The notes below the pieces were generated by a model. It was not told where the DNA came from and did no database searches. It saw nothing but the letters and a program-made list of their open reading frames with translations. Shown here piece by piece: positions 7,481 to 15,882 of a stretch of DNA of 24,787 nucleotides (position 1 is its first letter; the number at the start of each line of letters is the position of its first letter). The position numbers and the translations under genes were made by a program. The stretch spans positions 1-24,787 of the IMG/VR virus record IMGVR_UViG_3300009156_000080. One strand, 5' to 3'. The DNA comes from a virus.

Positions 7481-8350
7481 GCTAGGTTCCTTCTCGGTTA
7501 CTACTGGTACTGGGGGTGGAGGTGCCGGACGGGGGGTCTCAGGATCGGCGCCACTCGGCACATAGCGTCCATCCTTATAGGCGGTTACGAGCATATTGTC
7601 GAGCTTGTTGGCCAGCCACCAGATGATGGCGGCCATCCCCACCATGGCGATAGCGGCCCCGATGTTGAAGAGGGTCTGCGTATCGGTGGCTGCGGTGCCT
7701 CCAGCCCAGGCGGCGACGCCGGCAATGGTGCCCTTTGCGGCCAGCCTGACCCGGTCCAGGAGGACCAGCTGGGTGCTCTCCTCCCTGACCTTCGTCTCGC
7801 CAGCCAGCTCCATGAGGCGGAGGTAGATGGGGACGCAGCCAACCTGCTGGTCCACCGCCTGGGGGTCATAGACGCCATCGCTGACGTACTTCCCCTGGAC
7901 GTAGATGTTGGTCCCGGACCAGACATAGGGGGAGGGCCGCCCCATATTGGCGTAGCCGAACCCGTTGAAGGTCTCCCACTTGTAGCACATCATCTCGAAG
8001 GTCCAGTTGACCTTCGACCAGCCCATGATGGCGATGGCGTCCAGGGCGGACTCTTCCCAGGTCGCGAAGGGGCCCCGGCCAGCTGGGACGATGGTGGTCC
8101 GTTGGCCCGTCCCGACGATGCGCTGCCCGTTGTGGAGGACGCCCTTGAAATCGCCGTTACACTCACGGTAGTGGGCTACCGCGATCCAGCCCCAGGGGAC
8201 GCCCGTCTGCCGCTCAATCGCCTGGTAGCGCTCCTTCCCCGCCAGGAGGGTCCTGGCGGCGCGGTCAATCGCGCCCTGCCACTCGGGCTTTACCTGGGCG
8301 ATCTTGAGCCAACTCGCGTAGCGAGGGCCCATGTACTCGAAAGTAGCCAT
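7214..8350 (-). CDS. Endolysin (muramidase-like) fused to holin-like membrane segments
   Basis: This is a 378-aa protein. GGAG lies seven bases before the ATG, which is one base past the upstream stop. Residues about 20-180 resemble a phage/proteobacterial lysozyme family: WGWIAVAHYRECNGDF, then LHNGQ, PFATWEESALDA, NGFGY, SPYVWSGT and GKYVSDG. Glu63 in the HYRECN motif is the likely catalytic acid. Residues 227-250 form a convincing membrane helix (LFNIGAAIAMVGMAAIIWWL). A Pro-rich stretch (270-283) follows, then a second hydrophobic segment at 292-312, another Pro-rich spacer, and an amphipathic C-terminus (MDRFLKNLLMAVLMAAANEV). There is no signal peptide. The protein would degrade peptidoglycan while tethered in the inner membrane, or combine lysozyme and holin roles in one chain (inference). 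No separate holin or spanin gene is recognisable nearby. Confidence 0.85.
   Translation of the reverse strand: MATFEYMGPRYASWLKIAQVKPEWQGAIDRAARTLLAGKERYQAIERQTGVPWGWIAVAHYRECNGDFKGVLHNGQRIVGTGQRTTIVPAGRGPFATWEESALDAIAIMGWSKVNWTFEMMCYKWETFNGFGYANMGRPSPYVWSGTNIYVQGKYVSDGVYDPQAVDQQVGCVPIYLRLMELAGETKVREESTQLVLLDRVRLAAKGTIAGVAAWAGGTAATDTQTLFNIGAAIAMVGMAAIIWWLANKLDNMLVTAYKDGRYVPSGADPETPRPAPPPPVPVVTEKEPSMNFALFLPLIAQVLQAVMTSVAQQQPGQPLPPPVVQPPIIPVPVVPVPQPPSDGTMDRFLKNLLMAVLMAAANEVMKELPNLMAKQKA
7488..7492 (-). promoter_or_regulatory. Internal Shine-Dalgarno (AAGGA) for the nested start
   Basis: The transcript strand reads GAGAAGGAACCTAGCATG. The AAGGA core is seven bases from the ATG, near-ideal spacing, although it lies deep inside an open frame. 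It encodes ordinary residues (EKEPS), so it could be coincidental. Confidence 0.45.
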
Positions 8351-8351
8351 A

Positions 8352-8597
8352 TCACGTCTCCGTCTTAGCTATAGCGTCCTTTAGTTCGGCGAGGGTCAGG
8401 CCGATAGAGGCCAGCTTCTCATCGAGCGTCTTCTCCTTCTCGACCGGCTTCGCGTCGGGCTCGGCCACTTCGCCCTTGGCGAGGGCTTCCGCAACCACCT
8501 CGACCGTGACTAGATGCGACTCCTGCGCGCCCGAGCTGTGCTCTCGGACCGCCACTCGGCGGGTTTCGTCCGTGTACTTCCAAGGTCCCCAGGTCAT
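8352..8597 (-). CDS. Small charged protein of unknown function between fibre and lysozyme
   Basis: This is an 81-aa protein. The ATG overlaps the tail-fibre stop (ATGA) and has GGAG at seven bases. The first half contains W/Y/T/R residues suggesting small beta strands (WGPWKYTDETRRVAV). The second half is Glu/Lys/Ala-rich and probably helical (KTLDEKLASIGLTLAELKDA). There is no membrane segment, lipobox or signal peptide, so I see no basis for calling it a spanin or holin. By position it might be a fibre-associated or assembly factor, but the function is unknown. Confidence 0.7.
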   Translation of the reverse strand: MTWGPWKYTDETRRVAVREHSSGAQESHLVTVEVVAEALAKGEVAEPDAKPVEKEKTLDEKLASIGLTLAELKDAIAKTET

Positions 8598-11302
8598 AGC
8601 TCAGCTCCCGTTGCGACAAGGAAGGCGTTAGCGTTCTCTCCGTAGATGGCCGCGTGGTGCCCTGCGGTGAGGGAGGACGCGCCGCTGCCGTTGAGCTGCA
8701 CGAGCAGCCCCGTGGCGGTGTTGAAGGACAGGCCGGTGTAGGCCCGCAGGGTAGAGGTGGCGTCAAGCACGGAGAAGTCGGTCGCGGCGCTCACGGTGGC
8801 GCCGGTGGGTACGATACGCGGCGGGCAGTAGAACATGAAGTAGTGCCCGGCCGAGGAGCTGGAGGTGGCCTGGCCGCCGCCCGACCAGCCGTTCATGTTG
8901 CCAGCCGGCCATGCCGGGAGGAAGCGCTGGCAGAGGACCGACTCGTGCGCGTATGGGCGGTGCTCGAAGGGGGTCGCGGAGACGCCCGGCTCCAGCTGGC
9001 ACTCCGTAATGTAGAGGAAGTCGCCGAGCGTCGTGTCCGTCACGTCCGACCAGATCATGACCATGATGTTCTTGGTCGAGGCCGTGTCGATGGTCGCCGT
9101 GACGGAGTAGGTGGCGAACGAGGTAGTCAGGTTGAGGTTGGCGGGCGTGTTCTCGTAGGTGTAGTTCGACTTGAGGGTCGGGTTCGTGCCCTCCACGTTC
9201 CATGCCGAGATGGGGTCGGTCTGCGTCCCATCCGCCGTGGAAGACCAGGAGACAATCGCGGCCTTGACGTTGTCCAGCTTCGTCGTGGAGGAAACCTTCG
9301 CCTTAAAGCTGAAGGTAACCTGCTGGGTGCCACTCAGGAGGGCCGGGCAGTCCCGCGACTCGATGACCTGGACGATGCCGAACTTGAGGTTGACCGTTTC
9401 GACATCGAGCGCGAGGGAGTACTTCCCACCAGTCGGAACGGTGGCGGTGTTCTGCGAGACGTCCACCACGTCGTTGCCGTCCGAGATGATGCGCCAGCGG
9501 TCCAGCAGGATCGCCGCGTCGTTGTTCGGGAACACCGAAGTGGACTCGAAGGGGCCCGCGCCGCGCCCGGCAACGGCCATGGCGCCGTTGTGGAGGAAGT
9601 TGCGGTAGCCAGCCAGCTGCCCCAGGTTCAGGTTCGTGAAGGCGCCGGTCGAGGGCGAGGTGTTGCCGATGGCTCCGGGCGTGCTGAAGCGGGCCGCCTT
9701 GACGATAGCAGAGAGGGCCGAGGAGCCATCGGTGTAGGTCCAATCGAGGTCGCCCGTGGCCTCCGTAGCGACAAGGATAGCGCCCACTGCGTCCTCCACC
9801 GCCTCGGTGAAGTCGGAGACATCCGCCGCGACGATGGCCAGATAAGACTTCGCGTTGGCGGCCGAGAGCTGCTTGACGAGGTTGCCCGTCACGCCGTCCC
9901 ACCCGACGATGGTGTTGTTCGTCACCGCCGCGCTGGGGCCGCGCACTGCGTCGTCCGTCCCGGCGACGGTGCCGGGCCAGGTCGTCCCGGCATCCTCCTT
10001 ATAGGCGTCGGAGATGAGGAAGCGCTGGCCAGTGATGCCCGTGCCTGCGCCTGCGCCGTCGAAGGTGATCGCGACGCCACCGGTGGAGACTACGGCGCCC
10101 TTCTGGATGTTCAGGTAGTAGTCCATCGCCAGCCCACCGGCGATGTAGTGCGTGGAGAAGAGGTTGACGCGGCTGTTCTTGAAGGCCTGCACGCCCTGCG
10201 AGAAGGAGCCGATGGTGTAGTTCTTGGCCGCTTCGTTGATGCCGCCGCCGTTGTCGGTCGCCTGGCGCTGGATCGAGAGCGGCCCGTAGGTGATCTCGCG
10301 CGGGTCGATGATCCCACCCTGGCTGATCTTGATGCCGATGCAGCCCGCGAAGCCCCCGTTGTAGAGGTAGACGTTGCGGAGGTCGATGATGTTATTGTCC
10401 GTCGCGAAGACGCAGGTCTGCGAGGCGCCCGTCGCGGCGATGATGGTGGTGACGATCTTCCCGTTGCTCACCCAGGCGTTGGTGAAGGTCGAGCCCTGGA
10501 GGTCAATCGCCGAGTTGGAGATGACCGTGATGGTCCAGACGGGGTTCGCGTCGGTGTTGTTCGCCTCGGTCGTGCCGACCGTCTCGCGGATACACACCTT
10601 GAAGCCCGTCGCGAGGCCAGCCGCGATGGCGGCGGTGAAGTCGCCCGAGACGCGGATCAGGCCCGAGCCGTTGTTGGCCATCCCCGTGGCGGAGATGGTC
10701 GGGAAGCCCTGGAAGTTGACGTAGGAGGTTCCCACCCAGGGGTGAGCGACCGTGAATGGCGCGTAGGTCCCCGGCTGGATATTGACGGTCGGCTTGATAT
10801 TCCCCACGTCGAAGTAGGTTGCGAGCCAGGAGAAAGCGCCCGCAGGGGTGAGCCAGGCGCCGCCTGCCGTGTCCGCCTGTCCGTTGTTCGAGTTGTTCCC
10901 GTCCACCCTCACGTAGAAGGGGGTGAGGGAAACTTGCCGCTGGCGATACGCGGTGCTGGTGATGGACAGCTTCTCGGAGTCCACCTCGGCGATGGCCGCC
11001 TGCACGTCGGTCGCAGCGATGCCGCCCGTGGGGGAGAAGGAGATCGCGCTCGCGTCGTGGGCATCCACGAGGTCGGCGAGGTGGGCCGTGATGTCGCCAT
11101 CCAGTTCCGTGATTGCGGCCTGGACGGTGGTGGCGGAGATGGTCCCAGCGGGGGTGTTGGAGATGGCGCTGGCGGCGTGGGCCGCGACGGTGTCAACGAT
11201 ATGCGCAGTCAGGTCCGCATCGTCGGCCGGGGTGTAGCCCAGGACTTCGATGATGAGCGCCTCGGTGACGTCAATGGTCCGTAGGAAGAGATACTCGGTC
11301 AC
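8594..11302 (-). CDS. Tail fibre / tailspike protein with predicted beta-helix region
   Basis: This 902-aa protein starts with GTG at 11302, overlapping the upstream TGA (GTGA), with GGAG about eight bases ahead. Residues 30-110 contain two copies of a ~36-residue unit (DAHDASAIS...ATDVQAAIAEVD) typical of phage fibre shafts. Residues ~130-420 begin YVRVDGNNSNNGQ and continue with WLTPAGAFSWL and VNIQPGTY, as in pectate-lyase-like beta-helix tailspikes, rich in Asn, Gly and Thr. Around 490-530 lies a DAVGAILV...LDWTY module shared with the 365-aa fibre gene. From about 575 (NFLHNGAMAVAGRG) to the end it resembles the C-terminal carbohydrate-binding part of many phage fibres, including CQLEPG..TPFEHRPY. 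It most likely recognises or depolymerises a host surface glycan. Catalytic residues cannot be assigned by eye. Confidence 0.85.
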   Translation of the reverse strand: MTEYLFLRTIDVTEALIIEVLGYTPADDADLTAHIVDTVAAHAASAISNTPAGTISATTVQAAITELDGDITAHLADLVDAHDASAISFSPTGGIAATDVQAAIAEVDSEKLSITSTAYRQRQVSLTPFYVRVDGNNSNNGQADTAGGAWLTPAGAFSWLATYFDVGNIKPTVNIQPGTYAPFTVAHPWVGTSYVNFQGFPTISATGMANNGSGLIRVSGDFTAAIAAGLATGFKVCIRETVGTTEANNTDANPVWTITVISNSAIDLQGSTFTNAWVSNGKIVTTIIAATGASQTCVFATDNNIIDLRNVYLYNGGFAGCIGIKISQGGIIDPREITYGPLSIQRQATDNGGGINEAAKNYTIGSFSQGVQAFKNSRVNLFSTHYIAGGLAMDYYLNIQKGAVVSTGGVAITFDGAGAGTGITGQRFLISDAYKEDAGTTWPGTVAGTDDAVRGPSAAVTNNTIVGWDGVTGNLVKQLSAANAKSYLAIVAADVSDFTEAVEDAVGAILVATEATGDLDWTYTDGSSALSAIVKAARFSTPGAIGNTSPSTGAFTNLNLGQLAGYRNFLHNGAMAVAGRGAGPFESTSVFPNNDAAILLDRWRIISDGNDVVDVSQNTATVPTGGKYSLALDVETVNLKFGIVQVIESRDCPALLSGTQQVTFSFKAKVSSTTKLDNVKAAIVSWSSTADGTQTDPISAWNVEGTNPTLKSNYTYENTPANLNLTTSFATYSVTATIDTASTKNIMVMIWSDVTDTTLGDFLYITECQLEPGVSATPFEHRPYAHESVLCQRFLPAWPAGNMNGWSGGGQATSSSSAGHYFMFYCPPRIVPTGATVSAATDFSVLDATSTLRAYTGLSFNTATGLLVQLNGSGASSLTAGHHAAIYGENANAFLVATGAEL

Positions 11303-11697
11303 GTCTCAACTCCAAGCCCGACTTGCCAGCCCAGGGTGTCCCCCTCGTTGGTCCAACCGCCCCGGGTCATCTCCAGGGAGTAGGCGGTAGTTCCACGTCG
11401 GGTCATAACCCGGGCGTTATCCCGGTCAGTCGTAGCCAGCCCATAGTCTACCATCTCGTAGCCAATCCGGCCACCCCGGATGAGAAGGCGGATAGTCCCG
11501 TGCCCCCAGTCCACCGTGGGCCCGTCATACGGCCCCCAGCGCTGGACTTCGCCCCGGATGGCGAAGGGCAGGGTGACGTCGCTTACCGCCCAGCGGTTGT
11601 CCGACTGGCGGTGGGTCAGGGTCCACCACGTCCCGTCCGCGCGGTCCTGCATCTGGATCACGGGTGGGAGGGGCGGAACTCTCAGTGTGCGGGGCAT
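11299..11697 (-). CDS. Unknown beta-rich protein between the two fibre genes
   Basis: This is a 132-aa protein. I chose the ATG at 11697 (MPRTLRVPPLPP) because it overlaps the upstream stop as TGATG; an upstream in-frame start at 11706 would only lengthen the overlap. The sequence alternates polar and hydrophobic residues with many Trp, Arg and Gly (TWWTLTHRQSDNRW, YDGPTVDWGHGTIRLLIRGG), consistent with a compact beta sheet fold. It has no Cys, signal or membrane segment. Its place between two fibre genes suggests a small tail, fibre-attachment or chaperone-type protein. No family is recognised. Confidence 0.7.
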   Translation of the reverse strand: MPRTLRVPPLPPVIQMQDRADGTWWTLTHRQSDNRWAVSDVTLPFAIRGEVQRWGPYDGPTVDWGHGTIRLLIRGGRIGYEMVDYGLATTDRDNARVMTRRGTTAYSLEMTRGGWTNEGDTLGWQVGLGVET

Positions 11698-12794
11698 CAC
11701 TTCCACCCATACACGCGGTAGAAGCCCGAGGCGATGTTGCCCGAGCTGAAAGCAAGGCGGATGCCCGTACAGTCCTGGGCCGTCTCGTTCGAGCCGCCGC
11801 CGAAGGTAGACATCCCCGTAGGCGTGGCCGCGTTGGAGATGTAGTAGCCCTGGTGACTGATCCTGGGCCAGACGCCCGTCTTCTGGAACCCGAGCAGGAG
11901 GATTTTCGAGTTGATCCCCTCAGCCGCGCCGTTGCCGATCATGGCGCCGCCCGTGGTGGAGCTGATGGGGATGGCCGTGTCCGAGCCGCTGAAGGCACCG
12001 AAGCCCGAGCCGGTCGCGTCATCGTTGGCGAAGCTGATGTGGTTGTAGCCGGTCGCGATCCAGGTCGAGCCGTTGTCCGTGGAGAACTGGACGCGGAGGT
12101 TCACGCCGTCCGTCGCGGGGAGGAAGGAGTACAGGTGAATTTCAATCGACTCCGAGCCGGTGAAGGCGCCCAGGGCGATGTCCAGCGTGGCCGCGTTCGA
12201 GACGGAGCCAGAGGCGAGCAGCGCGACGCCGGGGTTGTCGCCCGAGGCGGCACCGGTGATACGCCCATCCGCGTCTACAACGACTGAGGAGGGGTTCGTG
12301 TAGGTGCCCGGGGTGACGGAGGTGGCGGCCAGCTCACTGGTGCCAATCGCGTTCGCCTTGATGTGGACGGCGTCGATGGAGTCGTCCTTCACGACGGCTG
12401 TGATGGAGGGGACCGAGTCGTCGTAGGTGAAGTCAATCGTGGATGAGTCGACTAGGATGGTCCCCACTGCGTCCTGGGCCTGCTCGGTGACCTCGCTGGG
12501 GGTCGGCGCAGGGACCCACGCGGCGCCGTTCGAGTAGACCATCCGCTGGAGGGTCTCGTCGTAGAGGGTCTCGCCCTCGTGCTCGGAGGCGGGCGGGAGG
12601 TCGGCCGTGGGGACGGGCTGGAGGGGGAGAGGGGCCTGCATCGGCTCGGTCCCGTCGAGCATGAAGGAGTTGTTCAGCCGAGTGGCGTGCTCGGTCTGCG
12701 TGCGGAGGTTGGCGAGCGCCTGGCCCGCCATCGTCTTGGCGATCTCCTCCCCGGCCCGTCCCTGGTTCGGGGAGATGAGGACTTTATTGGCCAC
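11697..12794 (-). CDS. Tail fibre / virion appendage protein
   Basis: The product is about 365 aa. I favour the GTG at 12794 (VANKVLISPNQ) because GAGGAG lies immediately upstream (AGGAG-CCGA-GTG), while the earlier GTG at 12806 overlaps that site. The gene overlaps the end of the 64-aa gene slightly. Residues 1-90 are a helical attachment-like region with DETLQRMVYSNGAAWVP, a motif common in phage fibres. Residues ~95-130 hold EQAQDAVGTILVDSSTIDFTY, the module shared with the 902-aa fibre. Then come NAIGTSELA and VVVDADGRITGA shaft-like repeats. The last 190 residues form a Ser/Gly/Thr-rich beta domain (VQFSTDNGSTWIATGYNH) probably responsible for surface or glycan binding. A second receptor-binding or accessory fibre is the likely role. 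Confidence 0.8.
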   Translation of the reverse strand: MANKVLISPNQGRAGEEIAKTMAGQALANLRTQTEHATRLNNSFMLDGTEPMQAPLPLQPVPTADLPPASEHEGETLYDETLQRMVYSNGAAWVPAPTPSEVTEQAQDAVGTILVDSSTIDFTYDDSVPSITAVVKDDSIDAVHIKANAIGTSELAATSVTPGTYTNPSSVVVDADGRITGAASGDNPGVALLASGSVSNAATLDIALGAFTGSESIEIHLYSFLPATDGVNLRVQFSTDNGSTWIATGYNHISFANDDATGSGFGAFSGSDTAIPISSTTGGAMIGNGAAEGINSKILLLGFQKTGVWPRISHQGYYISNAATPTGMSTFGGGSNETAQDCTGIRLAFSSGNIASGFYRVYGWK

Positions 12795-12978
12795 TCGGCT
12801 CCTCACATACGTGGTTGCGCAGCTTCGAGGGGGTGCCCTTCACCGTCTTCTTGCACTTCCGGCAGTGCCCGACCCAAGTGAGCCGGGAGTTCTCCTCAAT
12901 CATTCGGGCTCGCGCCTGGGGGCTGGCGCCGTAGCGGCGGCCCACGGCGATAGCGGCGCGCTTCATCTCTCTCGTCAT
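12784..12978 (-). CDS. Small basic zinc-finger-like protein
   Basis: This is a 64-aa protein whose ATG overlaps the TGA of the nozzle gene (ATGA). The N-terminal half is Arg/Lys/Ala-rich and helical. The C-terminal half carries CRKC at residues 39-42 and HVC at about 55-58, giving a CxxC-x12-HxxC arrangement that could bind one zinc ion. Small zinc-finger proteins inside tail operons are usually unassigned. Nucleic-acid binding or a structural metal site in the virion are both possible. The function is unknown. Confidence 0.7.
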   Translation of the reverse strand: MTREMKRAAIAVGRRYGASPQARARMIEENSRLTWVGHCRKCKKTVKGTPSKLRNHVCEEPSGQ

Positions 12979-14807
12979 CGCATCCCTCCCTGTCTGATGT
13001 CATTGTCCCACCCCGAGATGGTCCACGGCTCACCGTCCGTCCCAAACTGGTTCTCGAAGAAGCGCCCGCGCCGGTAGTGGACGGTGAAGTGCCGCCCTTC
13101 GGGCAGGGTGGTGTCGAACTCCTGCGTGTCCACGATGGTGGCGGGCCCTGCGGCGTGGTCCATCATCCTGACCGTCACGTCCAGGGTCTGGTTCAGCTGC
13201 TCGGCGAAGGGGTAGGTGCGGGTCAGGAGGTTGCGTTCGCGCCCGGAGCCGGTCGCGCGCCGCCCACTGCGCACGTAGCTGGGCAGGAAGTCCCCGTCGC
13301 CGGTCTGGATGGTGTTGATCTTCCACAGCGTCCCGTCCGCGTCGCCCATGAGGTTGAGGGGGAAGGCGGTGAAGAGCTGCGAGTCGTTCCACCGGATCAC
13401 CATTTGGTCCCACGTCTCGGTGATGTCGTCCCAGGTCAGGGCGCCCTGAACCGTGCCGGTCCCCGGCGTCAGGAAGGGGAAGTCACGGCGGGAGAAGGGG
13501 GTCGGGGTCTTGTCGCCCACCTCCTCCAGGTAGTGCTCGGTGAAGGCCTGTTCGGGCGGGGCATCCTCGTCGCCCACCCCGGCGTCCGAGGTGAGGGGGA
13601 TGGCCCAGATCAGCTCGCCGTTCTCCTCGTCGAAGTGGTGGAAGCCGAAGTGCTGCCGCGCGGCGTCGCGGGTGCGGAGCACCTCGCGCCAGACCTGCTG
13701 GTTGACCGTCGAGAGGGTCACGCCGTCGAAGAGGTACTGCGCGTCGGCGCCGATGAACTCGTGGTAGTCGCCGAAGTCGGCCACCAGTCGGCCCGCCAGG
13801 GGGCCCACGCCCTCGCCTGCCTCGCGGAAGATGAAGATGAGCGGGTCGCCCACGAACTGGCAGAGGGTGACGTGGTCGCGGGAGTAGAAGACGAGGTTGT
13901 CCCCCATGTCTTCGACCTCCAGGATTTCAAACACGCCATCGTTCACGCGGAACTGCTCGCTGAGGCCCGTCCCGTCGTCGCCCGCGTTGAGGGGCTGGCC
14001 CGCATCCGAGTTAATCATCCCGGTCGGCAGCGACTCACCCCCATAGGTGAGGTTCGCGTAGATCATCATGTTCTTGTAGACGAACAGCTGCTTGCAGAGG
14101 AAGTTCATCCCACTCTGCTCGACTAGCTGGGTGGCGCTGCCGTCCCAGGTATGGACGAACTCGGCCCCGTTGGTGAGGAAGAAGAGGTCATCACCCACTC
14201 CGCCGAGCCCGTCGTCGGGGGCGGTGAAGGTCGCGCTGTCCCAGAAGTCGGTGATGTCGCCCGTGAAGGTGCGGCGGATGGTGTACACGGCGCCCGCGCC
14301 CAGGGCCGCACCCGCGTCAGCGGTGAGGGTGAGATGGGTGTTGTCCGTGACGGTGTCGATCTCCCACCAGACGGCGGAGAGGGAGCGCTGTGAGGCGTTC
14401 CCGAAGTGGATCATGTCCCCCGCCTTGATACCGGCCGTGGTCCAGGCCGTGCCCGTCCCAGTCACGACGGTCGGGTTCGCGCCGTCATGCGCGACGGTCC
14501 CGGTCGAGTAGCGGCGGTTCAGGTAGAGGGCGGTGTCGTTCTCCGGGTCGTACTCATAGACGTTCTTGGTGGTGGCGATGACCTGCTTCTGGGCGGCGGA
14601 CCTAATGTAGAACGTGTCGATCAGCATGATGGGGTCCACGAAGTCAATCGCGGAGTGCTCCTGCCACCCCAGGTTGACGTTCCCAACCTTCCCCTGCTTG
14701 ATGCGGAAGTTGCGGCCGTCCTGCAGGCCCCGCGAGGGGACCATCAGGGCGTCCAGGCCGTAGTAGAGGCCCAGGTTCGGGTTAATTACTGCGCTGCTCT
14801 TGGCCAT
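12975..14807 (-). CDS. Tail nozzle / DNA-stabilisation type protein (beta-rich)
   Basis: The product is 610 aa from the ATG at 14807 (MAKSSAVINPNLGLYYG). A GTG two codons upstream (14813) is an alternative. The sequence is rich in short beta repeats: PNLGLYYGLDALMVPSRGLQ at the start, then blade-like units with TYGGESLPTGMI, DNLVFYSRDHVTLCQF and EFIGADAQYLFDGVTL. This pattern of a long beta-propeller with a conserved early 'N...G.....P...L.DG.N' motif is characteristic of podovirus tail nozzle and P22-type packaged-DNA stabilisation proteins (family knowledge). A tail tube or tape measure is absent, and the adaptor gene lies three genes upstream, which supports a stubby tail built from this protein. 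The exact family needs a profile search; the assignment is probable, not certain. Confidence 0.7.
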   Translation of the reverse strand: MAKSSAVINPNLGLYYGLDALMVPSRGLQDGRNFRIKQGKVGNVNLGWQEHSAIDFVDPIMLIDTFYIRSAAQKQVIATTKNVYEYDPENDTALYLNRRYSTGTVAHDGANPTVVTGTGTAWTTAGIKAGDMIHFGNASQRSLSAVWWEIDTVTDNTHLTLTADAGAALGAGAVYTIRRTFTGDITDFWDSATFTAPDDGLGGVGDDLFFLTNGAEFVHTWDGSATQLVEQSGMNFLCKQLFVYKNMMIYANLTYGGESLPTGMINSDAGQPLNAGDDGTGLSEQFRVNDGVFEILEVEDMGDNLVFYSRDHVTLCQFVGDPLIFIFREAGEGVGPLAGRLVADFGDYHEFIGADAQYLFDGVTLSTVNQQVWREVLRTRDAARQHFGFHHFDEENGELIWAIPLTSDAGVGDEDAPPEQAFTEHYLEEVGDKTPTPFSRRDFPFLTPGTGTVQGALTWDDITETWDQMVIRWNDSQLFTAFPLNLMGDADGTLWKINTIQTGDGDFLPSYVRSGRRATGSGRERNLLTRTYPFAEQLNQTLDVTVRMMDHAAGPATIVDTQEFDTTLPEGRHFTVHYRRGRFFENQFGTDGEPWTISGWDNDIRQGGMR

Positions 14808-15189
14808 CTTCACAGGTCACTCGGTAAGGGGGCAGCATCGGGTCGCCCGTGCCCTCCCCGATCAGCTTCATCGGTTCGGGTGGGGGCAGCGCGCGGTTCC
14901 TCGCCGCTGCGAGCTGGACGATCAGCTGCCCCATCGCCTCCTTCATCGCGTTGAACTCGTTCCGCATCTCCTGCGTCGAGACGGTCAGGGCGTCAAGCCG
15001 GGCGTTCGCCACGCCGCCGATCATAATGGGCCACGCCATGGCGCAGTCCCACTCGATCTTCGTCTTCCCGGCGCGGGTGACCTCCATCTCCCGCCAGAAG
15101 ACGCACGATTGGCACGCCTTGGGATGGGAGCAGTCCCGCTTCGCGAGTTGGCAGTATTGGCCCTTGGGGCCCGCTGGTTTTCCCGTCAT
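14782..15189 (-). CDS. Cys-rich phage protein (possible metal-binding)
   Basis: The product is 135 aa from the ATG at 15189, with AAGG seven bases upstream. A GTG at 15195 overlapping the previous stop (GTGA) is an alternative start. Counted from the ATG, Cys13, Cys20, Cys26, Cys29 and Cys49 sit in the first 50 residues: CQLAKRDC, ACQSC, then EWDCAMAW. The same order of cysteines, ending in E-W-x-C-(A/S)-x-A-W and followed by a helical MRNEF segment, occurs in a widespread small phage protein beside the tail genes of short-tailed phages (recalled family knowledge). The cysteines probably hold a zinc ion or iron-sulphur centre. The 3' end overlaps the start of the nozzle gene. The function is unknown. 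Confidence 0.7.
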   Translation of the reverse strand: MTGKPAGPKGQYCQLAKRDCSHPKACQSCVFWREMEVTRAGKTKIEWDCAMAWPIMIGGVANARLDALTVSTQEMRNEFNAMKEAMGQLIVQLAAARNRALPPPEPMKLIGEGTGDPMLPPYRVTCEDGQEQRSN

Positions 15190-15191
15190 TG

Positions 15192-15881
15192 TCACGCCTT
15201 CGTTGCTAGCACCACGTCTACGAACTTCACGTCAAAGTCCATCGCCGTCGAGGACCCGCCCAGGGCGGCGGTGACGGCCGTCTCATTCCCCACGACCGAG
15301 GCGGTGGAGAGGACGCAGACCGGGCCACCACCCGAGCCTGACGCCGTACCCTGCGAGGGCAGGGAGACGGACAGAGAGGTGACGACGGTCTCGGAGAGGG
15401 CGAGGGCGGCGGCGGGTAGGTTGGCCTGGACGATGGTCCGCGCTGCGAAGGCGGTCTCGAAGGCGGCCGTGCCGCCCGTGGGGCCCACGCTGCCGGTAGT
15501 GCAGCGGATGGCCGCGTCCTGGTAGGCTGCGTCGGTGACCTTGGTCCAGCCTGCGGGCGGAGTGGTCTGGCCGAAGAGCATCTTGGTCCCGGATGGGAAC
15601 TCCGGGCCGATGGACAGCCACGTTACGGGGCCGATGCCGGTGACGAAGCGGAACTTCCCCAGCGTCGTGTCATACGCGACAGACCCCACGACCCAGGTGG
15701 AGTCGCCGTCGATGTTCACGGTGGTGTCCGCGACGAACTCGTGGTGGCCCGTGTTCGAGTGCTCGAAGAGCAGCCACGACTCGATGATCTCGCGGAAGGT
15801 GCGTTCTTGGTTGGGGAAGATGGAGACGACCCCGGTGTCTTCCGGGAGCGTCTCATTCGGGGTAAAGGGCGGGCTGCTCAT
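15192..15881 (-). CDS. Phage tail-collar type protein
   Basis: This is a 229-aa protein starting with ATG at 15881. The ribosome site AGAGGA is eight bases away and lies in the loop side of a hairpin. Residues ~20-45 (TFREIIESWLLFEHSNTGHHEF) and ~60-90 form a lead-in seen in many phage collar proteins. The hallmark is PSGTKMLFGQTTPPAGWTKV around residues 95-115, followed by the RCTTGSVGPTGGTAAFETAF turn-rich block, which match the tail-collar domain order. The C-terminus (DFDVKFVDVVLATK) is the usual closing strand. It probably forms or decorates the tail tip or collar next to the adaptor and nozzle. There is no enzyme motif. Confidence 0.8.
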   Translation of the reverse strand: MSSPPFTPNETLPEDTGVVSIFPNQERTFREIIESWLLFEHSNTGHHEFVADTTVNIDGDSTWVVGSVAYDTTLGKFRFVTGIGPVTWLSIGPEFPSGTKMLFGQTTPPAGWTKVTDAAYQDAAIRCTTGSVGPTGGTAAFETAFAARTIVQANLPAAALALSETVVTSLSVSLPSQGTASGSGGGPVCVLSTASVVGNETAVTAALGGSSTAMDFDVKFVDVVLATKA

Positions 15882-15882
15882 G

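Noticed and set aside
8654-11284. Plus-strand 876-codon open frame opposite the tail fibre
   Set aside because: Its product is Arg/Gly/Val-rich low-complexity sequence typical of a shadow frame. The minus-strand fibre has clear fibre motifs.
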